NCBI GenBank assembly: GCA_944388825.1
Contig: CALXKG010000015.1
Coordinates: 1 to 30,468, forward strand
From: an uncultured Clostridia bacterium
Lineage (GTDB): Bacteria; Bacillota; Clostridia; Oscillospirales; Ruminococcaceae
Reading direction: 5' to 3'
Length of the DNA: 30,468 nucleotides
Part shown: piece after piece, positions 1 through 7,324 of the stretch
Position numbering within the stretch: the first letter of the stretch is position 1
How the letters are laid out: every line of letters begins with the position of its first letter
Notes under the pieces: generated by a model
The model's input: the letters and a program-made list of their open reading frames with translations, nothing else
Database searches by the model: none
Told to the model about the DNA's origin: nothing
Program-made: the position numbers and the translations under genes

Positions 1-157
1 TAAATCACATTTTTTCCGGCGGCATGTACGGCGGAAAAAATACCTTGATCGGGACAAGTGTCGACCGTAGGCAGGCTGTCAGTCCCGATGTTATCTGTCG
101 AAAAACTTGTTTTTCGACAGTCTCAAGAGCGTGGAACTGATATCCACGCTCTTTTTT
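1..157 (+). ncRNA. Structured RNA element, copy 1 (5' end cut by window)
   Basis: Positions 1-127 match 21684-21810 at 122 of 127 bases with no gap. The visible folds are: a 10-bp stem 9-18/32-41; an 8-bp stem 48-55/82-89 (ATCGGGAC/GTCCCGAT); an 11-bp stem 95-105/110-120 capped by a CUUG tetraloop; and a terminator stem 125-134/144-153 followed by six T. The five mismatches to the other copy cluster at 68-79, inside the loop of the second stem. The two copies have unrelated sequences in the terminator stem, yet both pair perfectly. The element runs toward the 3' end of the minus-strand gene that ends at 200, as copy 2 runs toward prfC. I recognise no RNA family. That it is a transcribed, free-standing small RNA is inferred; its promoter lies outside the window. 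Confidence 0.7.
125..157 (+). terminator. Intrinsic terminator of RNA copy 1
   Basis: A perfect 10-bp stem (125-134 with 144-153, AAGAGCGTGG/CCACGCTCTT) with a 9-base loop runs into six T at 152-157. On the minus strand there is no T run after the stem, so it works for plus-strand transcripts. Confidence 0.85.
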
Positions 158-199
158 GTCTTTATAGGAAATAGCCAGGTCGTTGTCGTAGAAAACGCA

Positions 200-2752
200 T
201 CAAATCCTTACCAGTTTCTGCAATACCCATCCCAGTACCGGCCAGAAGACCGCATACCCGGCCATGACGGCGGCGGTGACGCTCGAAAGCGACCCCAGCA
301 CCGTCAGCATCAAAAACATCGCAAGCCCCAAAAGCACCGCGAGGATCACCAGCGCCCGGTTTAGCCCTTCCATCAGCACCAGCCGTTTGGCGCAGGCGGC
401 GCAGCCGGCAAACCCCATCGGCGCGCCGTCGTTGACCGCGACCGCCTGTTTGATCCGGACCTCCCCCTGCAGGCGGTCGGCGTAGACCGAAAGCCGCTGG
501 GGCAAAATCTTGATCCGGTCGGGATTGACCCGTAACAGCCGTCCCAGCAGCCTGGGCGTCATAAACCCGTCGGCCGTCCGGACGGTCATCGTGACGCCGT
601 TGTCGGCGAAAACCTGCACCGCCTCTTCCGACGCGGCCGGCTGCAGGCGGATGAGGAACGCCCCCGCCAGCTCCCCCGCCGCCGCGAGGTAGACGACGGC
701 GCAGCCTTTCCCGGCCGTCCAGGCCCTGTGCTCGTCCACCGGGAAGGGGATGCCGCGGGACTCCAAAAGGGCGCGGCTGCCAAACAGCACCTGCTCCCCG
801 CCGACAAAGGCGGTAAGCCCTCTCCCGTCCTCATAGGCGCGCCCTTCCACCGGGCGGAGGAGCCTGCCGTCCCTTCCGACGACCCCTTCAAAGATGCTTT
901 CCAGCACCGATCCCGACCCCAGGACGATGGAGGCGGCGTCCAGAATGACGTCGTCCAGCCGGGCGCTGCCGTAGGTCTTGATGCCCGAAAGGGTCGTAAA
1001 CCCCGGCGGGAACAGCCGTGCGGCGTCGATCAGCGAGCCGTTTAAAAGGCTGTACCGGTTCATCGCCTTCTCGCCGATCACGACCCCGCCCGCCCGTTCC
1101 ATGAACTTCGCGGCCCGGCGGCTGGGGTAAACGAATAAAAACGGGGTCAGGATGGGCGCACAGAGACAGGCCACCGCCGCCATGATCGTCAGCCCCGTAT
1201 AGACATTACCGGTAAACAGCGTCCCGAACCCGAGGGACAAGAGCGCCGCCGCAAACCCCGCCGACGCGAGGTTGCGGCCCATCCGGTCGGAATCGTCTTT
1301 GGCGAAGGACATCCGCATAAAGTCGGACACCGCTTCCGTCCGGCGGTTGACGGCCACAAAAGCCGGGCCTTCGACGATGCCGCGGGTCATTTCCGCCGCC
1401 AGCCGCCCGTCCCGGACGACGTGCAGGTAGTATTTCGCGCCGCCGGTGTTGAGGAACCGCAGGTTGCGGGTCGCCGCCGACGCGGCGGTCCAGCGGGCCA
1501 GGTAGGCCGCCGACAGGGACAGCACCCCCACCGGCAGGAACGCATGGACCTGCGGCAGCCCCGCCGACTCCGGGTTTAAAGCCAGCAGCACCGTCTGCGC
1601 CATCGTCACGCAGTAGACCATAAACGGGAGGCTGTCCCGGTTTTCCCGCAGCAGGAAGAAGGTTTTGGCGCCGCTGGCCAGCACCCCGCCCCCGGCGATC
1701 CCGGCGGCAGCCCCGAGAAGCGCCGACGTCCACAGCAGCGCCGCCCGACCGGCCGTCTCGGCGACCAGCCCCGGCAGGCTTTCCAGCGTGAGGATCACGG
1801 CGGCAAAAAAGAACTCCAGAAACGCGATCCCCATCGAGCTGCCGGCCATATCCCGGAGCGCCCGTTTCCATTCGCCGACCCGGGCGGAGCTGTTGAGCGC
1901 CTGCATCTTCCGGAAGCAGGGGGCGAACCCCTCCTTCGTCTCGCTGGAGGACTGCTCTTTAAGGGTATAGAGGTTTTTCTCCTCCGCCTTCTTGGCCTCT
2001 TCTTCCCGTTTGCGGCGGGTGCGGGCCTCCCCGGCGGCCCGTTGGGCGCGGCGGAGCCTGCGGAGTTCCGCCTTGTCCAGGTCGGGGGTCGGCTCTTTTT
2101 CCAGCGCCTCCACCTGGTCCAGCACCGCCTGCAGTTCCTCTTCCCCCGCTTCCGCCGGAGCTCCCTGGGCTGGCCTCGGCCCCGCGCCGGGGGTATCCAG
2201 GCGGATCGTCCCCGGCTGGTCGGGCTCCCCGGCCGACGCGGAGCGGGTCATCTTCTGCAATCCGGCCCCGCCCGCCAGTTTTCCCCTCTGTAAAGCGGGG
2301 TCAGGGGAAAACCGCCTGGTCTCCCCGGCCTTTGCCGCCGTCTCGCGGCGGGAACGGCCCTTTTCGGAACGCAGCCGTCCTCCCATCCGGACGACCGGCG
2401 TAAACGGGCTGCCCGCGGACGGCTGGAGGGAAAACGGTACGGTTTCCGCCGGTTCCGGCTGCGGGGCAGGCTCTGCGGGCGCCGCAGCATCCCCCGCAGC
2501 ATCTTCCGGGCCGTCCGCCGCCAGCCCGGCCGCTTGCCCGCCGCCCCGAAGCGGGTCTTCCCAAACCGGCTCCGGGGGTTCAGGCCGCGGCGCAGGCGCT
2601 TCGCCCAGCATTTCCTGCACCAGCCGGAGGGTCTCCGTCACCGACGCGGTATGCCCCGCAGGCGGCTCTTCCGGCGGATCGTCCCCTTCGGCGAAAGAGA
2701 TGCCGTCCAATTCCCGCAGGATATCGTCCAACGACTCTGACACAGCCCTCAC
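200..2752 (-). CDS. Large membrane protein resembling a catalytically dead P-type ATPase
   Basis: 850 residues. Residues 1-260 are a Pro/Ala/Glu-rich, probably disordered and partly charged coiled region. Hydrophobic segments follow at about 307-360, 375-425, 495-545 and 797-845. The layout after residue 490 is that of a metal-type P-type ATPase. CLCAPILTP (529-537) sits where such pumps have CPCALGLATP, and the last two membrane segments follow a cytoplasmic domain. VNDGAPMGFAG (773-783) resembles the hinge motif GDGxNDAPAL. The phosphorylation motif DKTGT is absent; the equivalent place reads IDAARLFPPG (575-584). No TGES-like loop is visible either. It is therefore unlikely to pump ions by the usual mechanism; a structural, sensory or regulatory role is a guess. 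It starts 22 bases after the rlmB stop, so the two are probably cotranscribed. No terminator is seen before 200. Confidence 0.6.
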   Translation of the reverse strand: MRAVSESLDDILRELDGISFAEGDDPPEEPPAGHTASVTETLRLVQEMLGEAPAPRPEPPEPVWEDPLRGGGQAAGLAADGPEDAAGDAAAPAEPAPQPEPAETVPFSLQPSAGSPFTPVVRMGGRLRSEKGRSRRETAAKAGETRRFSPDPALQRGKLAGGAGLQKMTRSASAGEPDQPGTIRLDTPGAGPRPAQGAPAEAGEEELQAVLDQVEALEKEPTPDLDKAELRRLRRAQRAAGEARTRRKREEEAKKAEEKNLYTLKEQSSSETKEGFAPCFRKMQALNSSARVGEWKRALRDMAGSSMGIAFLEFFFAAVILTLESLPGLVAETAGRAALLWTSALLGAAAGIAGGGVLASGAKTFFLLRENRDSLPFMVYCVTMAQTVLLALNPESAGLPQVHAFLPVGVLSLSAAYLARWTAASAATRNLRFLNTGGAKYYLHVVRDGRLAAEMTRGIVEGPAFVAVNRRTEAVSDFMRMSFAKDDSDRMGRNLASAGFAAALLSLGFGTLFTGNVYTGLTIMAAVACLCAPILTPFLFVYPSRRAAKFMERAGGVVIGEKAMNRYSLLNGSLIDAARLFPPGFTTLSGIKTYGSARLDDVILDAASIVLGSGSVLESIFEGVVGRDGRLLRPVEGRAYEDGRGLTAFVGGEQVLFGSRALLESRGIPFPVDEHRAWTAGKGCAVVYLAAAGELAGAFLIRLQPAASEEAVQVFADNGVTMTVRTADGFMTPRLLGRLLRVNPDRIKILPQRLSVYADRLQGEVRIKQAVAVNDGAPMGFAGCAACAKRLVLMEGLNRALVILAVLLGLAMFLMLTVLGSLSSVTAAVMAGYAVFWPVLGWVLQKLVRI

Positions 2753-2774
2753 CCCCTTCCGGCCAGCGGCCCGT

Positions 2775-3647
2775 TCATCGTCCCGGCGTGACGGCGGGGA
2801 TCCCCAGCCGCTGCCGCGCGATCTCGTAAAGCAGGATCCCTCCCGCCACCGAGGCGTTTAACGAATTGACTTCCCCCCGCATCGGCAGCGAGACCATCTG
2901 GTCGCACTTTTCCCGCAGGAGCTTTCCGATGCCGTTCCCCTCCGAGCCGATAATCAGACCGACACCGCCCGAGAAGTCGACGCTGCACCAGTTATCCCCT
3001 TCCATATCGGCGCCGTAGATCCACACGCCCGCCTCTTTCAGCCGGTCGACCGCGGAAGCGAGGTTCGCGACCCTGGCCACCGGCAGGTGGGCGGCCGCCC
3101 CGGCGGAGGTCTTAAAGACGGCGGCGGTCAGCCCGACCCCCCGCCGTTTCGGGATCACGACCCCATGGGCGCCGGCGGCTTCGGCGGTGCGGATCAGCGC
3201 CCCCAGGTTATGGGGGTCCTCGATCTCGTCGGCGATGAGGATAAAAGGCTTTTCCCCTTTTTCTTCCGCCCGGGCGAGGATATCCTCCAATTCGGCATAT
3301 GCGGCCGCCGACAGGGTCAGCGCGACCCCCTGGTGGGCAGGCCCCGCCATCGCGTCCAGCTTTTCAGCCGATACTTCCTTGACGGGGTATCCCCCCTCTT
3401 TCGCAAGGGCGATGATCTTGCCGATGCTGCCGCCCGAGGCCCCTTTCTGGAGGTAGACGGTGTCGGCACGCCCCCCCGCTTTCAGCGCCTCGATAACGGC
3501 GTTGCGGCCGGCGACGACGTTTTCATATCCGCCTGCCTCCCGGTATGCGGCGTCGTCCGATTTCCGGATATGCGCCCGCTGCGGGCGGCGTTCGAAGGAT
3601 GTATCGCGGGAGGGTTTCCCGCGGCCCGGTTCTCTGCTGTTTCGCAT
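2775..3647 (-). CDS. rlmB: 23S rRNA 2'-O-ribose methyltransferase, TrmH/SpoU family (RlmB-like)
   Basis: 290 residues. The first 40 or so are basic and variable, followed by the substrate-binding domain typical of RlmB (NVVAGRNAVIEALKAG, about 43-58). The SPOUT knot domain then shows the three family motifs: NLGALIRTAEAAGAHGVV, LIIGSEGNGI and SLPMRGEVNSLNASVAGGI. SpoU enzymes use S-adenosylmethionine to methylate a ribose 2'-OH; the RlmB subgroup acts on 23S rRNA (G2251 in E. coli numbering). The start at 3647 follows an AAGGGGA ribosome binding site by about 10 bases and a clear promoter at 3720-3748. A tRNA TrmH-type target cannot be excluded, but the N-terminal domain favours RlmB. It is the first gene of a two-gene unit with the P-type-ATPase-like protein. 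Confidence 0.85.
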   Translation of the reverse strand: MRNSREPGRGKPSRDTSFERRPQRAHIRKSDDAAYREAGGYENVVAGRNAVIEALKAGGRADTVYLQKGASGGSIGKIIALAKEGGYPVKEVSAEKLDAMAGPAHQGVALTLSAAAYAELEDILARAEEKGEKPFILIADEIEDPHNLGALIRTAEAAGAHGVVIPKRRGVGLTAAVFKTSAGAAAHLPVARVANLASAVDRLKEAGVWIYGADMEGDNWCSVDFSGGVGLIIGSEGNGIGKLLREKCDQMVSLPMRGEVNSLNASVAGGILLYEIARQRLGIPAVTPGR

Positions 3648-3719
3648 GGTTAAAATCCCCTTTGCATATAGTCAGCTGTATCCCTATTTCCCGATGGGTA
3701 AACTGCCAGATTACCTGAA

Positions 3720-3748
3720 ATTATACCATAGGCGGAGGATAAAAACAA
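3720..3748 (-). promoter_or_regulatory. Sigma-A promoter of rlmB
   Basis: Reading the minus strand, TTGTTT (3748-3743), a 17-base spacer and TATAAT (3725-3720) with an upstream TGG give an extended -10. Predicted start of transcription is about 3713, leaving a leader of roughly 65 bases before the rlmB start. Confidence 0.7.
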
Positions 3749-3892
3749 GTTTAGACGGAAAGTTGGTAAAAGTTTTCCTTCCGGCTGCCTGACCGGCGGC
3801 GGGCCGTCCATCTCCTGCGCCTATATCTAACCAAAAAAAGCGGCGTCTGATTGTGCATCCTGCTAAAATGGCGAATTTTGTCCGTTTCCCAC

Positions 3893-3921
3893 TGGAAAAC
3901 GGGACGGAATTCCACTATAAT
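3893..3921 (+). promoter_or_regulatory. Sigma-A promoter of the DUF4430 gene
   Basis: TGGAAA (3893-3898), 17-base spacer, TATAAT (3916-3921). The leader to 4004 is about 75 bases and contains a small GGGGA/TCCCC hairpin. The rest of the 3648-4003 gap, apart from the divergent rlmB promoter, shows nothing I can name. Confidence 0.6.
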
Positions 3922-4003
3922 AGAGTAGAAATCAAAAACATGGCCAGTTAGGGGACAAAATTCCCCAACCATGGGAAATCGGAACGAAAGGCGGCGGATA
4001 TAT

Positions 4004-5569
4004 ATGAAGCGGTGCAGGCGGTTGTTCTCTGCCCTTCTGGCCCTTCTGATGGTATCGGGCTGTCTGCCGCCGGCGCTGGCGGCGGAATCCTCCCCGGGGA
4101 CGGCTGTATCGGACAGCCTGCCGGAAGAGGCGGAAGAGAGCGCCGAACCGGCGCCCTTGAATCTCACCGTCAGCATTTTTGAAAACGTCAGCCGGCGCTG
4201 GCTGCTCTCCCCGACCCAACTGTCGGTCGAGGCGGGCACCGGGCTGGACGGCCTTTTATCCACCCTCTCCGGCTACGCTTTTTTAGAGGACGCCGAAACC
4301 GAGGGGGGCGCGATCCTCTCGATCACCGACGAAGAGGGGGAGGTCTTCCCAGCCAACCCTTCGATCGGCAACAACTGGATCTTAGTCGTCAACGGCATCG
4401 AATATCCGGGCGAAGCAAATCTCCGGCCCCCGGCCACCTTTTCGGACGGGGACACCGTGCAGCTGGTCTATGAAAGCGGCGGCGCGTCGGAGGCCGACCT
4501 TTCCGCCGTCTCCACCCCCGACCGCACCCTTTCGGCCGCGACCGAGCCGGTCCCGTGGGAAGACCGCTATTCCGCCGCCCTGTCTTCCGCCGCCGGCTGG
4601 CTGCGGCAGAACGTCCAGTCCCCGACCGCGCTGGCGGTGCTGGGGGCCTGCGGGATGTCGGTCGACCACCGCTATCTGACAAACGTCCTGCGGGCGGTCA
4701 GCGAGGATACCGCCCCCACCGGGACCGAACTGGCGGCCGGCATCCTCGCTGTCACCTTCTCCGGCATCTCGGCCGAGAACTTCTCCGGCCGGGACCTGAT
4801 CGCCGAGATGCTGACCTACCCCGACCTGGGGCGGATCGAGTCGATCCTGGGGCTGATCGCCTACGACTGCAACCACTACGACATCCCTTCCGACGCCTTA
4901 AACGCCCGCAGCGCGATGTTAAACGTCATCATGGCGGGGCAGAATGAAGACGGCGGCATTTCCGAAATACAGGGGGAGGAAAGCGACGTCTTCCTGACTG
5001 CGCTGGCGCTGACCGCGCTGGCCCCCTACCGGGACGACGCAACGGTCGGCCCCTGCATCGAACGGGCGCTGGCCTGGCTGGCCGGCCAGCTGGGGGAAGG
5101 ATGCGTCTATTACGACGGCGCGCGCCCCTCCTGCACCGCCACCAGCGCCGCCATACTGGCCCTGTCCAGCCTGTCGGTCCCGCTGAGCGACGAGCGCTTC
5201 TCCTACGGGGAGCATAACCTTTTGTCCTCCCTGATGAACTTCTACGCCGGCGGCACCGGCTTTTCCGAGCTGGAAGAGGGCGAGGCGGACGCCCAGCCCA
5301 CCGAATTCGCCCTTCTGGCGCTGGAGTCCCAGCGGACCGGCCGCAACCCGCTGATCCTCGCCTCCCCGATCACCGGCAGCGGCTCCCTCGATTTTTCGGT
5401 CAGCGAGCCGGCGCCGGAGCAGGAAAGCTCTACGCCGCTCCTGGACAGCGAGACCCGGATGAAGGTGCGGGTCGGCGCCGTCGCTGCAGTCGCCGGGGCG
5501 TCGGTCGCGGCGCTTGTCATGCTGGGGATCCTGCTCCACTGGCGGCGGAAATATAAGAAGAAAAAGTAA
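4004..5569 (+). CDS. Membrane-anchored DUF4430 plus alpha/alpha-toroid protein (transcobalamin-like parts)
   Basis: 521 residues from the ATG at 4004; the ATG at 3971 in the same frame would put a charged stretch before the signal peptide. Residues 1-28 are a signal sequence with a possible lipobox (VSGC, Cys20) and, alternatively, a signal peptidase I site after ALAA. Residues about 51-157 match the DUF4430 pattern (NLTVSIFEN ... NNWILVVNGIEY ... DTVQLVYE). Residues about 187-444 are repeated helical pairs (TALAVLGACGMS, NEDGGISEIQGEESDV, TSAAILALSSL) of the terpenoid cyclase/prenyltransferase toroid type. A single transmembrane segment (about 488-512) ends in a basic tail RRKYKKKK. Intrinsic factor and transcobalamin combine these same two domain types, but with the helical barrel first. 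The protein should sit outside the membrane. Cobalamin binding is possible but no corrinoid gene is nearby. Confidence 0.65.
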   Translation: MKRCRRLFSALLALLMVSGCLPPALAAESSPGTAVSDSLPEEAEESAEPAPLNLTVSIFENVSRRWLLSPTQLSVEAGTGLDGLLSTLSGYAFLEDAETEGGAILSITDEEGEVFPANPSIGNNWILVVNGIEYPGEANLRPPATFSDGDTVQLVYESGGASEADLSAVSTPDRTLSAATEPVPWEDRYSAALSSAAGWLRQNVQSPTALAVLGACGMSVDHRYLTNVLRAVSEDTAPTGTELAAGILAVTFSGISAENFSGRDLIAEMLTYPDLGRIESILGLIAYDCNHYDIPSDALNARSAMLNVIMAGQNEDGGISEIQGEESDVFLTALALTALAPYRDDATVGPCIERALAWLAGQLGEGCVYYDGARPSCTATSAAILALSSLSVPLSDERFSYGEHNLLSSLMNFYAGGTGFSELEEGEADAQPTEFALLALESQRTGRNPLILASPITGSGSLDFSVSEPAPEQESSTPLLDSETRMKVRVGAVAAVAGASVAALVMLGILLHWRRKYKKKK

Positions 5570-5611
5570 TGCTGAAACCGGCCGCCGGTGCAGCGAAAAC
5601 CGATAACCGAT

Positions 5612-5634
5612 CCGGCGGATGGCCCATCCGCCGG
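5612..5634 (+). terminator. Strong hairpin after the DUF4430 gene
   Basis: A perfect 10-bp stem (5612-5621 with 5625-5634) with a 3-base loop lies 43 bases after the stop and 41 bases before galK. The following TATTCCTTTCC is only partly T-rich, so it may be a weak terminator or an attenuating/processing hairpin between two cotranscribed genes. Confidence 0.45.
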
Positions 5635-5675
5635 TATTCCTTTCCATTCCCGACAAAAGTCCCAGGAGGTACAAC

Positions 5676-6962
5676 ATGAACGCTTCTGAACTGAAATCCG
5701 CCATCCGCTCCGGCGCCTGCGACGCCGCATTTACCGCCCTCTACGGCGCAGACCGTCTGGACGCTGCCCGTGCGCGCGCCCAAAGCACGGTAGACGCCTA
5801 CCGGCAATCCTTCCCCGACGCCCCCGGCCTCTCCCTCTTTTCGTCGCCGGGGCGGGTGGAACTGCTGGGCAACCACACCGACCACAACGGCGGCATGGCG
5901 CTGGCAGGGGCGGTCAACATCGACATCCTGGCCGTCGCGGCCCCGTCGGACCAGCCGGTCATCCGGGTGCAGTCGGAGGGGTATCCGCTGGTCGAGGTAG
6001 ACCTGCGCGACCTCTCCCCCCAGCCGGAAGAGGCGACCCATTCCCCCTCGCTGATCCGCGGCATCGCCCGCCGGTTCCATGACGCCGGGCGGAAGATCGG
6101 CGGCTTCACCGCCTACACCACCTCCGACGTGCCCAAAGGCAGCGGCCTTTCCTCATCGGCGGCCTTTGAGGTGCTGGTGGGGACCATTTTAAACGAGATG
6201 TACGGCGGCGGCGCAGGCCCCCAGCAGATCGCGAAAGACGCCCAGTACGCCGAAAACGTCTACTTTGAAAAGCCGAGCGGCCTGCTCGACCAGATGGCCT
6301 GTGCCATGGGGAACGTCGTCCAGCTGGACTTCGGCGACCCGCAAAACCCCGCCGTCACCCCCCTGGCCCTCGATCTGGAGGCGCAGGGGCATAAGCTGAT
6401 CGTCACCGCCACCGGCGGCAGCCACGCCGACCTGACCGACTGCTACGCGGCGATCCCCCGGGAGATGAAAGCGGTCGCCGCCCGGTTCGGTCAGCCGGTT
6501 CTGCGGGGGATCACCTTCCCGATGCTGATGGAAAAGGCGGCGGAGATCCGGAGCGCCTGCGGCGACCGGGCGCTCGCCCGCGCCATCCACTTCGTCACCG
6601 AAAACGGCCGGGTACAGCAGGCGGGCGAAGCGGTGCGGAGAGGGGATTTCGCCGGGTTCCTGCGGGCGCTGAACGCCTCCGGCCGCAGTTCCGCCCTCGC
6701 CCTCCAGAACATCTACGCCGACGTCGACGTCCGCTGCCAGCCGGTCACGCTGGCCCTCGCGGCCGCGTCGGCGGTGCTGGGGGAGGAAGGCGGGTACCGG
6801 GTCCACGGCGGGGGGTTCGGCGGCACGATGCTGGCGGTCGTCCCGGAAGGGCGGATCGCCGCCTTCACCGGGCGGATGGAGCAGCTGTTCGGGAAAGGGT
6901 GCTGCAGGGTGCTCTCCTTCCGGCAGGGGGCCTGCAGGGTCTTCCCCGGGCGCCAGGCATGA
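5676..6962 (+). CDS. galK: Galactokinase (GHMP kinase)
   Basis: 428 residues from the ATG at 5676, which has AGGAGG 7 bases upstream; the same frame is open back to 5619 but without such a site. The enzyme phosphorylates galactose to galactose-1-phosphate with ATP (Leloir pathway, cytoplasm). Visible motifs: the substrate motif SPGRVELLGNHTDHNGG (57-73), the GHMP ATP-binding loop PKGSGLSSSAA (153-163), the catalytic Asp205 in SGLLDQMACA, and the C-terminal GGGFGGTMLAVV. The signature carries GNHTDH in place of the usual GEHTDY; this form is known in clostridial galactokinases. No galT, galE or transporter is present in the window, so it is an isolated Leloir gene. It ends at the shared terminator 6987-7020. 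Confidence 0.88.
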   Translation: MNASELKSAIRSGACDAAFTALYGADRLDAARARAQSTVDAYRQSFPDAPGLSLFSSPGRVELLGNHTDHNGGMALAGAVNIDILAVAAPSDQPVIRVQSEGYPLVEVDLRDLSPQPEEATHSPSLIRGIARRFHDAGRKIGGFTAYTTSDVPKGSGLSSSAAFEVLVGTILNEMYGGGAGPQQIAKDAQYAENVYFEKPSGLLDQMACAMGNVVQLDFGDPQNPAVTPLALDLEAQGHKLIVTATGGSHADLTDCYAAIPREMKAVAARFGQPVLRGITFPMLMEKAAEIRSACGDRALARAIHFVTENGRVQQAGEAVRRGDFAGFLRALNASGRSSALALQNIYADVDVRCQPVTLALAAASAVLGEEGGYRVHGGGFGGTMLAVVPEGRIAAFTGRMEQLFGKGCCRVLSFRQGACRVFPGRQA

Positions 6963-6986
6963 CGGGAAAATAAAAGGGAACAAACA

Positions 6987-7020
6987 AAAAGGCCGTCCCC
7001 TCTGCCGGGGACGGCCTTTT
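6987..7020. terminator. Bidirectional terminator between galK and acpP
   Basis: A perfect 14-bp stem (6987-7000 with 7007-7020) with a 6-base loop carries AAAA on one side and TTTT on the other, so it can end galK (plus) and the FASII operon (minus). Confidence 0.9.
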
Positions 7021-7031
7021 ACACGGGCAGC

Positions 7032-7262
7032 TTACTGCGCGTTGTCTTCGATATATTTGACAATGTCGCCGACGGTCTTGATGTTCTCGACCTGATCGTC
7101 GGGGATCTCGACGTCGAACTCTTCCTCCAGGCTCATGACCAGATCGACCAGGTCAAGGGAATCGGCCCCGAGGTCGTCGACGATGCTGGCTTCCATCGTA
7201 ACCTTTTCTTCTTCAACATCCAGCTGATCCACCAGGATCTCTTTCACTTTGTCAAAAATCAT
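7032..7262 (-). CDS. acpP: Acyl carrier protein
   Basis: 76 residues, acidic, four-helix ACP. The phosphopantetheine attachment serine is Ser35 in the motif LGADSLDLVDL, the hallmark of FASII ACPs. It carries malonyl and growing acyl chains between the Fab enzymes. AAGGAGG precedes the ATG. It is the last gene of the FASII operon, 62 bases after accA, whereas in many Firmicutes it lies near fabH. A TATAAT box in that gap may give it extra expression. Confidence 0.96.
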   Translation of the reverse strand: MIFDKVKEILVDQLDVEEEKVTMEASIVDDLGADSLDLVDLVMSLEEEFDVEIPDDQVENIKTVGDIVKYIEDNAQ

Positions 7263-7290
7263 AACGTTTCCTCCTTAGGATTTCTCATCT

Positions 7291-7296
7291 ATTATA
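7291..7296 (-). promoter_or_regulatory. Possible internal -10 box before acpP
   Basis: TATAAT on the minus strand about 30 bases before the acpP start, preceded by a small CTGTC/GACAG hairpin. No convincing -35 is found at 16-18 bases, so this is weak. ACP is needed in excess over the enzymes, which would suit a private promoter. Confidence 0.3.
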
Positions 7297-7324
7297 GCTG
7301 TCGGGCGGACAGGCCGCGCCGCAG

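Noticed and set aside
3751..4263. 170-codon minus-strand frame across the rlmB/DUF4430 gap
   Set aside because: It overlaps the promoter region and the well-supported signal-peptide region of the plus-strand gene, and its composition is Arg/Ser-rich shadow sequence.
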